Assembly: GCA_013400115.1 (NCBI GenBank)
Contig: VXBP01007594.1
Span: forward strand, 8,917-72,916
Reading direction: 5' to 3'
Origin: Rhinopomastus cyanomelas
Lineage: Eukaryota > Chordata > Aves > Bucerotiformes > Rhinopomastidae
DNA length: 64,000 nt
In this document: positions 1 through 10,223 of the stretch, piece by piece
Position numbering within the stretch: the stretch's first letter is position 1
How the letters are laid out: each line of letters opens with the position of its first letter
Made by a program: the position numbers and the translations under genes
The notes under the pieces: model-generated
Database searches by the model: none
Told to the model about the DNA's origin: nothing
What the model saw: the letters and a program-made list of their open reading frames with translations, nothing else

Positions 1-420
1 GATCTTTCGAGGTTCCTTCCAATCCCTAATGATTCTATGATTAGATAAAAATTCATCCTAAAAGTCCTGCGTTCCGTACTAACTTGGTCTAGGTGATCCT
101 GCTCTGGCAAGGGGGTTGGACTAGATGATCTTTCGAGGTCCCTTCCAATCCCTAATGATTCTATGATTAGATAAAAATTCATCCTAAAAGTCCTGCGTTC
201 CATACTGACTTGGTCTAGGTGATCCTGCTCTGGCAAGGGGGTTGGACTAGACGATCTTTCAAGGTCCCTTCCAATCCCTAATGATTCTATGATTAGATAA
301 AAATTCATCCTAAAAGTCCTGCATTCCATACTAACTTGGTCTGGGTGATCCTGCTCTGGCAAGGGGGGTTGGACTAGATGATCTTTCAAGGTCCCTTCCA
401 ATCCCTAATGTTCTGTGATT
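1..420 (+). repeat. 126-bp tandem array built on a CR1 3' end
   Basis: About 3.3 head-to-tail units start at 1, 127, 253 and 380. Each contains a type-A CR1 3' end (GGTCTAGGTGATCCTGC through TAATGATTCTATGAT) plus about 40 bases of non-CR1 sequence (TAGATAAAAATTCATCC...). Units differ by a few substitutions and one inserted G. The array is cut by the window start, so the full copy number is unknown. Confidence 0.93.
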
Positions 421-3149
421 TTGGTTTGAGTGGAAATGCAGCGTTGATACGATTCCATTTGGAGTTGGCAGTTCTGCTTGGGTTTGAAATAGCACTAGAA
501 AACATTTGTCTTAACAAGTAGCCACAGATCTCGTTGCTCTTTCCAAAGTTGGTATCTTACGCAGAGTTACTCTGCTGTTCAGTGCCTGAAGTGGGACTGT
601 GGCCTGAAATGAGAAGGAAATCACTCCTCTCAGTGGCATGTTGTAATTTTGTGGATCAGCAGCTCCGCTTGGAGGACTCGCAGCAGTTTCCGCTGATCTC
701 TGCGGGCAGTCCCAGTGGGCTAGTCCCAGTGGGCTAGACTGGACTTGTGCGGGGTCACTTGTCTCCCCGCAAGGCAGCGTGGGGCAGCTGATAAGCAATA
801 TCTTAAAGCTGTAGGAGGCAATGGCTACTCTCTCAGAGCTTCAACTGATTTTTGTCTTTCAGACAGGCAGGGTAGTCCAATCTCTGCTAGCCCTAAGCTC
901 ATCAAAGACCTCTACTATTTCTGATGCAGTATCTTGCTTGTTATAAACAGGGATTTTCCAGTTTCTGTTACCTACCCTTTCTCCTTCCTTCAATCTCCAC
1001 CGTTGTGTTCAATATTTTCAGTTGCCCAAACTAGCTGTCAGCTGGGGCAATCAAGCAAAAATAACTGGAATATATTTTGGGGCCCTCTTCAGACTTGCAG
1101 ATCACACTTGTACAGACAGTTATCATCATAAATCTTCTTATTTTGTGTATCACATCCACTTTAACTCTGTAGGAGAAGCATGTTTGTTAACTGATGCATC
1201 CTACCTTAAGATAATTTTAAGCTATTAGCAAAGTGTACAGCTCCCAGAATGAGGCTTCTGTTTTCATGCTTTTCCCAGCATGTTTGAGTGTTCAGGTAGT
1301 TAATATTTCATTCATCCCACAGCAGTAGCCCTGAAGCAAAGGGCAGAGTTGGCCAGTCCTTTCCAGTGTCAGTTGCTGGCATTTATTTTCATTTGCTGTG
1401 AATAAAAACACCCCCAAAAACCCCAAACCAACAGAATCAGTAACAAACCTGATCTACCTTTACATCCTCAGTGCATGATTTTTATTTAGCATCACCCTCA
1501 CACATCGTTTTGCTGTAAGGTAGAAGTACAATAAAAATTTAAATGTCTTCCTGCTAAGTAGTGGAATTGAAGTAGTTGTAGAAAGAAAATATGCTCTGCT
1601 GAACAGTAGGAATGCTAGATTGTGCCAGGACTGTGCTGCTTTTTTACATCAGCTCACTGAGGCAAGTCTATTTCTTGAAACAAAGTATTTTTGAGAGATT
1701 TCTGTAAAAGAAACCTGACCTGAAAATTCTTCCATCTCTTCTCGTTTTGGAAGGCTTCTTGTGCTGTGAAATATCGCCGATACTCAATTCTAGGTCACAG
1801 TGTTTGTCTTCCTTCTTGTCAATGGATTTGGATTTACTAGCCAAGCCCTACTTCCATGTCTTCTATTATTGAAGGAGGAAATGTATTGAGGGAATGTATT
1901 GTTCTCAGAACCTCAAGCTGTCTCTGCTCAGTGCCTTGCAGATGTATGGGCAAGTCTAGAGATCTTAACCTGCTCCTGCAGTGCTTTGAATTAGTCGTTC
2001 TGGCCCAAAGAGCTCATTAGATAAGCCAGAGTGACTGCTTGTAAATGTGCAAGGGAACTGTGGTACCAACTATATCATCTTAATAGCTTGTGAATCTAAC
2101 AGAGGCAAAGCAAAGGATGTTTTACAGAAGTCTGGGGTGGGAATTTATTTCTTTGGTGTCTCTTTCCTTTGCAGTATGATTTTCCTCTTCAATCAGAATT
2201 TTTCCAAATTACCTTTTCCAATTTAAAATGATGTATAATAGACAAGAAGGTACCATAACTGGTTTCTCTCCTATTTACCAAATAGGATGTGTTAGTACTA
2301 GATTACAATAAATATGTCTTGAAGAGAGCACTGCAGAAATGCTTACCAGTGAAGCTGGGAAGTGCTGTGATCAGCTAAATATTTTATAGCATTAAAGCTA
2401 GTGAAATCCTGCAAGTTGAAGTATATATAAGTTTTTTTAGATCTTCTGATAGAGTGGAAAAGCTTCACGACATCTACTCACAGGTGCAGATTGACTGTAT
2501 TTATCTGGGCTTGACACCTGTGTACCAAGCAATAGCATGATGTGATTTGACATGGATGCTGTACTAAAAATTGGAGCACCAGAGATATTTAACAGCGGGG
2601 TAAAATTAGTACAGTATCTTGCCAAAGCACAGAGCCAGCAAGCATTTCTTACCCTCTAAAGTAGTAAATTATTAATTCACTCTTGAATTTTTGAAAAAAG
2701 TGGCATCAGAGTATTTGCTTTCATGGCTGATTTGTTTGTGCCTGTTTGTTCATGGCTGAGGGAAGAATAAAGCTGATCTGTTTGCTTTGAAAACAGGCGT
2801 TTATTGTGGGCGACTTACACTACAAAGGTAACACTTCTGTAGGAGAAAAAAGATCAGCAGACAATAAAAGCCCTTTTCATAAAAGTACAAATACTTGGTG
2901 ATTAATGTAGCTCCCAATGTTACTACTTTCCCGCAGAACAATGTTGTACAACTTCCAGTTGCCGAAGGCTTTGTCTTGACTAATGTGTTGACGCACGCGG
3001 AGTTTTCATGGGTTGGTAGATATTTTGTGCTCTACTTCATTCTTTCTCATTTTAAAAGCTACATTTCAGTTTCTTTAGAAGACTAGAATCCAATTTTCAG
3101 ACTTCTTGAAAGGTTTTGGGTTGTATTCAGATGTTGTAGACAAATAATT
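421..3149. other. GBE1 intron 12, unique sequence
   Basis: No exon, CR1 or RNA gene recognised. Short open frames here have no coding character. The sequence is AT-rich and interrupted by stops in all frames. Confidence 0.6.
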
Positions 3150-3425
3150 CAAGGGCCTCATGGCCAAACTGAGGCAGTGTGGTCTGGACAATGGGCTAGT
3201 GAGGTGGATCATCAACTGGCTGCAGCCAGAGAGTAGTGATCAATGGGACACAGTCTGGTTGGAGGCCTCTATCTAGTGGAGTCTCCCAAGAGTTGGTGCT
3301 GAGACTATTCAATCTAGTCATTAATTACTTGTATGAGGGATTAGAGTGCACTGTCAGCAAGTTTGTTCTTGTGCAACCTGATGCAGATGATCCAGTCGTG
3401 GAGGGATTGGACTAGATGACCTTTT
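3150..3425 (+). mobile_element. Old CR1 fragment, reverse-transcriptase region
   Basis: Degenerate translation resembles the CR1 ORF2 stretch around 'VLGPVLFNIFINDLDEGIECTLSKFADD' of intact elements (here LFNLVINYLYEGLECTVSKF). It then jumps directly to a 3'-end piece (GATTGGACTAGATGACC) at about 3398. Many stops; inactive and internally deleted. Confidence 0.8.
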
Positions 3426-3663
3426 TGAGAAGTAAGCGTTGGTTAGTTACCTGGCTCTTCTCCTGCCCAGACCTTCCCTTTATTTGTTAAAAAATTAAAT
3501 TAGAATGAAAAATAGGAATTAGTAATAAAAAAAGTAGTGATCTGTGTGTGTTTGTTAAAAGATGCAGTCTTAACGTGTCTTGAGTAAGAAGGCACTCGGA
3601 GGATTTTCTTGGAAGACCAGCTTGCATCCTGAATGTTAATTCCTTTTCCCTGTACCCCAGTAC

Positions 3664-3830
3664 AGAGAATCACAGAACATTAGAGATTGGAAGGGACCTC
3701 GAAAGATCATCCAGTCCAATCCCCCTGACACAGAATCGTTAGGGATTGGAAGGGACCTCGAAAGACCATCTAGTCCAATCCCTCTGCCCCAGCAGGATCA
3801 CCCAGACCAAGTCACACAGGAATGCGTGTT
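3664..3830 (-). mobile_element. CR1 3' end, dimeric
   Basis: Reverse-strand type-A CR1 tail in which the last 59 bases are present twice in tandem (GATTGG cores at 3685 and 3744), continuing into AGCAGGATCACCCAGACC and ending near 3830. Confidence 0.92.
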
Positions 3831-5331
3831 AAAATCCAGCATCTTAAAAACATAACTAAAAATACCTACTTGAAATTGTTCTGTTATTAATTTTTGACAA
3901 TAAAATATCTAAGTTTATGGAGAAGTCAATGATCCTTTTAAAATTAAGCAACTAAGAGCTCAGGAGTACATTGCCTAGAAAGTGGCCGTAGAAATGTTGT
4001 TAACGTCTGAGCTGGCAGTGTTTAGACACTGAACGTGCTTTTCAGACATCAGCAAGAAAAGCATTCTGCTGCACTGTTGGGGTTCTTAATGTTCAGCAGT
4101 AATAGCCTGAAAAATAACTGTGTTTTTGTATTTTGATGCACTTCAAAATGAAACCATCCAAAAACACAATGCAGCGTTGAAATAGCTGGGGTGGGGAAAC
4201 AGGTGACGCAAGTGGAGACGCGAGAGCTGGTGTGTGGTATGAACGTGAGGGATTCTCCACACACATTGAAATATCTGATTGAAATGATGGGCTAGTTTAG
4301 TTTCTGGGTGCTTTCTTCTGCTGCCTGTGTCCTCTGGGTGTATTTGTTTTTCTTGAATAAAACACACACTTCCCTTGTCTGTCTCTTCAAGATACACATT
4401 GTATTTGACTCTGATTTCTTTCTTTGCTGCCTTTAACTGAGCTATGTCGTGTAGTCCATCTTCTTGGTGCTGTACATATCACAAAAGGTGATACCTTGCC
4501 CAGCTCTGAAGAGAATATTGCATTTGGTTATATTCCCTTCCAATCCCTAATGATTCTATGATATACAGGGTCTCTTTTATAGCAATGTCTTGCCTCACTT
4601 GCTGTACTGTTTTGTTAGCACAGTTTAAGAGCTTAGCCCAACATTATTCCAAGGTCATTTTCAAAGTCCTGTTGTGATTCTGATTCTTTTTTTTTGTTTG
4701 TCTCTGGGTTTTAGTCAAATGTGAAATTTACTGATTTAGCTTGTGAACAGGAAATTTAATTTACAGCTTGTCAGTTCATTTACAAAACAGATACCACTGT
4801 GAAGGATGCTCCTAAGTCTGTGCACAGCTTTTCTTTTGTTCTCTGTTCATTTTTGTTCCTGTGAAGCATGGCAACGGGCAAAAATCACTTTGAAAATCTA
4901 AATTCATAGCTGTCACTGCTGACCATATCCTCTGGGCCTTGCAGACAGCACAGGCTGTGCAAGACAGCAGATGGTGGCTGCACACACAGGGTACCCATCC
5001 AGGAAAAGCCACTTGCCTTCTCTCAGCATCCCTGCCCTCCGTCTGCCCACAGAGCTCCAGTTTATTAACAAAACTTGAGTAACTGCTTGTGGGAATGATA
5101 GTGATGTTTGTTTATTTTACATTTAAACTTAAATGTTATCACATTACTCCCCATATGTATTTCCAGGAGTATACCAGCTCTCTGTGTTGTGGTGAGTAGG
5201 TGTTGTGTCACCTCTGAAGTCTGAGGTTAACCAACTATCGTAGACTTTGAAGTGTGTGCTTAATTTTGCAGGTACTTAACACATTCTGATTCTGTGTGAA
5301 ATGAATCCTCTAAAGTGACCTTTTATTCTAA
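3831..5331. other. GBE1 intron 12, mostly unique sequence
   Basis: Unique intronic DNA except for a 28-base CR1 tail scrap at 4535-4562 (CCCTTCCAATCCCTAATGAT...). No exon signals with protein support. Confidence 0.6.
4535..4562 (+). mobile_element. Tiny CR1 3' tail remnant
   Basis: Only the terminal bases CCCTTCCAATCCCTAATG plus ATTCTATGAT are present, without upstream CR1 body. Confidence 0.75.
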
Positions 5332-5490
5332 AAGGGCCTGGAGAATAAATCTTACGAGGAAAGACTGAAAGAGCTGGGGCTCTTTAGTTTGAAGAAGAGG
5401 AGGCTGAAAGGAGACCTCATCACTCACTCTGGTGCTGGTCTCTTCTCACAAGCAGTTAGCGATGGAACAAGAGGGAATGGGTTCAAAGAA
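5332..5490 (+). mobile_element. Type-B CR1 fragment just upstream of GBE1 exon 13
   Basis: Contains the conserved GGAGAATAAATCTTACGAGG, AGACTGAAAGAGCTGGGGCT and CTGGTCTCTTCTCACAAGC segments of an older CR1 family, with an internal deletion after CTCATCACTC and no 3' tail. It lies about 80 bases from the splice acceptor. Confidence 0.85.
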
Positions 5491-5572
5491 ACAATGACAC
5501 AAGGTGGCTTACCTCTGTTGTTCTAGTGTATTTGAAGTGTATTTCACAGACTCTTAATGTTTTTAAATGCAG

Positions 5573-5757
5573 GCAATGAATTTGGACACCCAGAATGGCT
5601 CGACTTCCCCAGAATAGGGAATAATGAGAGTTACCACTACGCCCGAAGACAGTTCAATCTCACCGAGGATCATCTTCTTCGCTACCGATTCCTAAACGCG
5701 TTTGACAGAGACATGAATAAATTGGAGGAAAGGTTTGGCTGGCTGGCTTCTCCCCCG
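5573..5757 (+). CDS. GBE1: GBE1 exon 13: glycogen branching enzyme, C-terminal part
   Basis: Glycogen branching enzyme (GH13 family, cytosolic) cuts an alpha-1,4 chain and rejoins it through an alpha-1,6 bond during glycogen synthesis. The exon starts after a TAAATGCAG acceptor with the last two bases of a split Gly codon (intron 12 is phase 1). It then reads 61 codons beginning NEFGHPEWLDFPR, followed by GNNESYHYARRQF and LEERFGWL, which match vertebrate GBE1 almost residue for residue. It ends at a complete Pro codon before a good GTAAGC donor. This is the end of the catalytic barrel; the catalytic Asp/Glu/Asp residues lie in upstream exons outside the window. A type-B CR1 fragment ends about 80 bases upstream of the acceptor. 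Confidence 0.97.
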
Positions 5758-6777
5758 GTAAGCTTTACATGCCGAGTGAAAATCCTCCAGTCACCAGTCG
5801 GGTACATGTTTGGAATGACAACAGCACCCCATCTGCACGCGGAAGTCTTAACCAGCGCTTCGTTATGCGCTGCGTAACGCCCCTCCGTATAGTTCAAGTT
5901 GTCAAAACATGTCACTGAAACATCTTCCACAGATAATAAGAGTCTCCTTTTAGCTTCGTAGCTATTTTTGTTGGTTTTTATTTAGTAGTTGCAGGTTGGG
6001 TGAAGCAGGCTATGAAATCATCTGTAATCCAGTCCAGGGATTGCTTTGGGAAGGCATCAATTGTCAGATCAATTTATTTTATATAAATAATTACTCTTTT
6101 ACTGAGAAAACATTTTCAGCAGAGTGTAGTGTAGAACGGTCTCCCGGTCATCAACCTGTCACTTGTCTTTGCCTCTTTCACCCAAATATCATCCCCTATG
6201 TTTTACCAAAGCCATTCAGTTACTATCTCTCAGGGCTTTGTTATTTCATACTCGCGATAATCCACTTCAAAGAATGTTTTAAACTGGTGTCTGATCTATT
6301 TCCTAACTCCATTAATAACTAAATAAAGGGTTGTACATGCCAGCAGCTTAACGTGGCTACCAAAGCTATTTCTCAGAGATTTTAAAAAAGCAAATAAACA
6401 ACTGCATCCACTGCTTTGTTTACTAAATTACTGAAAGTAGATGTGATGCAGAGTCCCCATAACACTTAGAGTGAAGATTTGATGAAAGCTGTTCATATTT
6501 TGCTGAAGGAAATTGTGTTTATGAAGCCACGTTACCCACCTTTGGGCGAGAGTTTGACAAGTGCTTTGTGCCTGACGTGCTTCCCCCTCTTCAGTGTTAG
6601 GTGATGCTCCAGAGGTGAACGATTTCAGCTTGAGTATTAATGCCCCTCTCTGTGTTGCTTAAATCTCTGATCATTTCACTTTAAATGAAGTCTAGAAATA
6701 GCAGACTTAGGGGGTTTTTTTTGCTAATTGTTAGAAAATAACTACTTAATAGTACTGGATGTTGTTTTCTTTCCTAG
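5758..6777 (+). other. GBE1 intron 13
   Basis: A GT-AG intron of 1,020 bases with donor GTAAGC and acceptor TTTCCTAG. It holds unique sequence without recognisable repeats. Confidence 0.9.
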
Positions 6778-6908
6778 GCCTATGTGAGTGAAAAGCATGA
6801 AGCCAATAAGGTCATAGCATTCGAGAGAGCAGGTCTAATTTTTATCTTCAACTTCCACCCGTATCAAAGTTATGTGGACTACAGAGTGGGTATTGAAACT
6901 CCAGGAAA
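6778..6908 (+). CDS. GBE1: GBE1 exon 14: start of C-terminal beta domain
   Basis: The exon follows a TTTCCTAG acceptor in phase 0 and reads AYVSEKHEANK, FERAGLIFIFNFHP and DYRVGIETPG, the alpha-amylase C-terminal beta-sandwich of GBE1. It has 43 full codons plus two bases (AA) of a Lys codon. The end was placed where an ATATCCTTTT string starts, because this matches the U12-type donor consensus and no GT donor is present there. Ending one base later (after GGAAAA) would give the same protein. Spacing to exon 13 is 1,020 bases. Confidence 0.95.
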
Positions 6909-6918
6909 ATATCCTTTT
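6909..6918 (+). promoter_or_regulatory. U12-type 5' splice site of GBE1 intron 14
   Basis: ATATCCTTTT at the exon 14 boundary matches the minor-spliceosome donor consensus (RTATCCTTT) at every position, and no U2-type GT donor is available at the boundary required by the protein. Confidence 0.88.
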
Positions 6919-6964
6919 CTTAGAATCATAAAAATACACAATTGTTTAGCTTGGAAAAGACCTT

Positions 6965-7024
6965 GAGGGGATTGGACTAGATGATCTTTCAAGGTCCCTT
7001 CCAATCCCTAATGATTCTATGACT
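6965..7024 (+). mobile_element. CR1 3' tail in intron 14
   Basis: GGGATTGGACTAGATGATC, CTTTCAAGGTCCCTTCC and ATGATTCTATGAC are present; a very short 5'-truncated type-A copy about 55 bases after the U12 donor. Confidence 0.92.
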
Positions 7025-7617
7025 CTATATGCCAAGTGAAAACTGAGCTGTCAGAAATATTGCCATCAGAATGCTGCAAAAATAGATATGTTTAAAAAAA
7101 TAATTAATTCGGGCTGTCTGCAACCTGCACCTAGAGCTTCTAGTGAGCAAAGAAGGTCACTTGAGTGAATCACTAGCGAGCTGTTGCTGAAGGCAAAAGT
7201 GCTCCTTCGCAAATGGTTTTGAAGCCTGGTTGTGTAACTGTCCCTGCCCGTTAGAATTTGGTGGTTATCTCACATGCAGAGACAAAGGACTTAATTTAGG
7301 ATCAGCCAAATGCCAACTTCTATCAAAGGGGTTAATAGGTGTGAAGAGGAAACACAGCATCCTGAAGTGTGTGTGCATCCTCTGCCTGCACGGGAAGAGA
7401 CCCAGGTTTCCAGCACTAGAAGTCTGTGCAACTACTAGAGCAGCCTATACTACTCCAAATAGCTCTTCCTTTTTCTGAAGGAAAAAGAAAATATTCCTGT
7501 GCTCATGCTGGAATTTTGCTTCATAAATTATGCTTTTTCATGAGAAACAGGCAGCTTGAGCTAACAAATTGTTTCTGCCTAATTTATGTCAGTTGCAAAA
7601 CAGATGAGTAATCAACA
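7025..7617. other. GBE1 intron 14, unique sequence
   Basis: No repeats or exons recognised; scattered short open frames only. Confidence 0.55.
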
Positions 7618-7752
7618 TCGAATCGTTAGGGATCAGAAGGGACCTCAAAAGATCATCCAGTCCAATCCCCCTGCCACAGCAGGATCACCTAGACCAAGCC
7701 ACACAGGAACACATCCAGGTGGGTCTTTAACATCTCCAGTGAAGGAGACTCA
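7618..7752 (-). mobile_element. CR1 3' end
   Basis: Reverse-strand type-A element covering about the last 130 bases: GTTAGGGATCAGAAGGGACC, CCACAGCAGGATCACCTAGA and CATCTCCAGTGAAGGAGAC. Confidence 0.93.
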
Positions 7753-9562
7753 TGTTACAACTGGTCAGTAGACTTTACCTGCTCCTCCACAAAGCTTTTG
7801 ATTATGCTGGACCATTACCACCGTAAATAGCACTTGGGAGTCTTTTACCAATAGTAAGGGTTGAGGAACAAAATAGGAATTATCCCATTTTATGATTTGC
7901 ATTTACTTAGTGGTGTTTTCTGTGTCATTAGACATGCATAAGATTAAATAAATAAAAAACATGTTAAAATATGTATTTCCAAACAGCATAAAAGCATCAT
8001 AATTCAGTAATTACTGTGCTAGATAATGACAGCCTTTCCATTTGCAGCTCTATTTACACAAGAGTTCATTGCTTTAGCTGCTCTTCTCCACTGTAGCAGT
8101 TAGCAGATTTAGAGCATCAAATTTAACAGAAATGGGGCTATTTCTTCAGAGAAGAGGTTAATATTCCCAGCACCCTGTAACTGAAACAAGAGAGACCCCG
8201 ATGCAGAAGAAAACTGTTCTTCAGTGTTTGATGAATGTAGTGCTCAGAAACCTAGCTGCTCATAACGTTCTGAAGTGTGAAAAGCAGCTTTTCTGTACAG
8301 ATTAAGCTGGAAAGGAGGTGGGTATGTTCACCAAGTGAGTTCTTTTTCCCTGAGAAACGTGTGGTTTGTGGAGAACAAAAAAGTCCCTTTGCCCACGTCA
8401 TTCTCAAGACCTCCTTAGGAGTATGTATGCCAAACAGGCTATGCTGAGAGGTGCAGAGGGGCAGTGTTTTCTGCTTCATACTGCTAGAGAGCACTGCTAG
8501 ATGCACTTCTACAGCCTGAATGAAGGGAGTGGGATAAATTGTTTTAACAGGAGCAGAGTCGTAATGGTGGCATTTGCTGTAAGTAGTTTTAAAGGACTCA
8601 TTAGGGATGTTGGGGCTCTCAGCAACATAGAGAAATTATTAAGTGTAATATATATATAGTAGATCACAGAGGCAAATAGTGAATACTTGAGGGAGCCATT
8701 CTCTTGCCATGTTATTCAAATATGCGGTGGAATGGTAGTGGCCACTGCTGGTGCTGGGTCTGAAAGGGCACTGGAGAGAAGAACTGCAAGTTGTAGCTTC
8801 TATTTCTATATGTTGCCCATGCCAACAAATGAATGGCCATTTGATTGCATTTACAAAACACAGGAGGGAGAAGGGGTAGGAGTGTGTGCGCCCATATGAG
8901 GCATAGAGGACTAAAGCTGGAAAAATATAACTTCCCAAATTTTCTCAAACTGGTACCAAGCACAAAGATTTTGCCAGAGAATGTGCTAATCTGTCAGTTC
9001 TCCTGTGCCCCTTCTGGACCTTTCTCTCATTTTGCTGTAAGTACTTGTGGAGAAGAGGGTTACTTAACATTTGTGATTTGGTAGCTACTTGACAGCTTTG
9101 CTTTTTAACTCATGTGCATCTATTTTTCTTCTTCCTTGCCTTCTGTCAGCAAAACCTGTGCAGCCTTCTAAACTGAGATACCTCAGACTAAATTTACAGC
9201 TACTTTTAGTTCAGGCTGCTTTTTGTCTTATGTCCTCCTTCAGTCTTTCTTGATTTAAACCACTAAGACTGGCTGTTGGAAAGTTTCCTAAACTCATCTT
9301 ATAGAAAATGATGTGAAAAGACTGAAATAGAAACAATCCCATTAATATCAAAATCCTTAGGCTTTTGTGCAGGACCGTTTTCAAAAGGCTGAGCATGTGA
9401 AAGCCCGAGAGCAGTTTAAGAACCAGTGACCTCAAAGCATGTTGCTTCACTCTGCCCTAATCCTATTAAACACAAGCTTTAGCAAAACAAGTCTCTTCCA
9501 TGTCTCAGGACTAAGGAGTGAAGTTGTGGGTGGTTTTGTCTCTGTGTGTTTTGGGTAGCAGA
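7753..9562. other. GBE1 intron 14, unique sequence with short AT microsatellite
   Basis: Unique intronic DNA. A short (TA)n stretch lies at about 8649-8659. Overlapping frames of 70-99 codons on both strands near 8640-9084 show no family resemblance. Confidence 0.55.
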
Positions 9563-9946
9563 TAGAGAAAGGTTCTTCTGCACCTCTACTCTGCCCTGGT
9601 GAGACCACATCTAGAATATTGTGTCCAGTTCTGGGCCCCTCAGTTCAAGGAAGACCCAGAACTGCTGGAGACAGTCCAGCACAGAGCCACAAAGATGATG
9701 GAGTGGAACATCCCCCTGCTGAGGGAGCTGGGTCTCCTGAGCATGGAGGAGACTGAGGGGTGACATTAATGTCTACAAATGTGTGTAGGGTGGGTGTCAG
9801 GAGGATGGAGCCAGGCTCTGCTCAGTGGCATCTAGTGATAGGACACAGGGCAATGGGTGTGAGCTGGAACAGAGGAGGTTCCACATCAATATGAGAAGGA
9901 ACTTCTTCCCAGTGAGGGTGACAGAGCACTGGAAGGGGCTGCCCTT
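9563..9946 (+). mobile_element. CR1 ORF2 3' portion lacking the tail
   Basis: Reads the CR1 ORF2 end (LYSALVRPHLEYCVQFWAPQ-like, then LCSVASSDRTQGNGCELEQRRF) down to the GGAAGGGGCTGCCC position, then stops abruptly. The last 200 or so bases of CR1, including the ATTCTATG tail, are absent. It ends about 140 bases before the U12 branch site. Confidence 0.9.
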
Positions 9947-10084
9947 CATATGTTTTTCTACTATTCAGTTTTCTGAGGTTTTTTTAATGCTTATTTTTGG
10001 TTTGAAGCGGGTGCATCAGCATGAGTTGTGTTGCTGCAGTTCCAGGTATTTTGCTTTGATTTATTCAACAGTAATTGAACTTGG

Positions 10085-10093
10085 TTCCTTAAT
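10085..10093 (+). promoter_or_regulatory. U12-type branch site of GBE1 intron 14
   Basis: TTCCTTAAT matches the U12 branch consensus (TTCCTTRAY). The branch A at 10091/10092 is 13-14 bases from the intron end, within the narrow spacing typical of minor introns. There is no polypyrimidine tract between it and the exon, again as expected for U12 introns. Confidence 0.85.
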
Positions 10094-10105
10094 AGTGCTC
10101 TGTAA

Positions 10106-10223
10106 GTATAAAATCCTTTTGGATTCTGATGCTGAGGAATATGGAGGACATCAAAGGTTGGACCACAGTACAGAATACTTCTCTGAAGAATATCCTCACA
10201 ATTATCGACCGAATTCATTTATG
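10106..10223 (+). CDS. GBE1: GBE1 exon 15: beta domain
   Basis: The exon reads (K)YKILLDSDAEEYGGH, QRLDHSTEYFSEEYPHN and YRPNSFM, the penultimate part of GBE1 (the human counterpart has FKIVLDSDAAEYGGHQRL). It closes in phase 0 on an ATG codon followed by a strong GTAAGTG donor. Its first base, G, completes the Lys codon left open by exon 14 if the intron is AT-AA. If the acceptor is instead read as the AG at 10105-10106, the exon starts at 10107 and the protein is unchanged. The glycogen-binding side of the enzyme includes this sandwich domain in the family. Confidence 0.95.

Noticed and set aside
5682..5930. Reverse-strand frame over GBE1 exon 13
   Set aside because: Antisense shadow of a well-supported exon.
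6909..6914. Reading exon 14 through to the TGA at 6964
   Set aside because: The residues after PGK do not resemble GBE1, and the true continuation (YKILLDSD...) is found at 10107 after the U12 intron.
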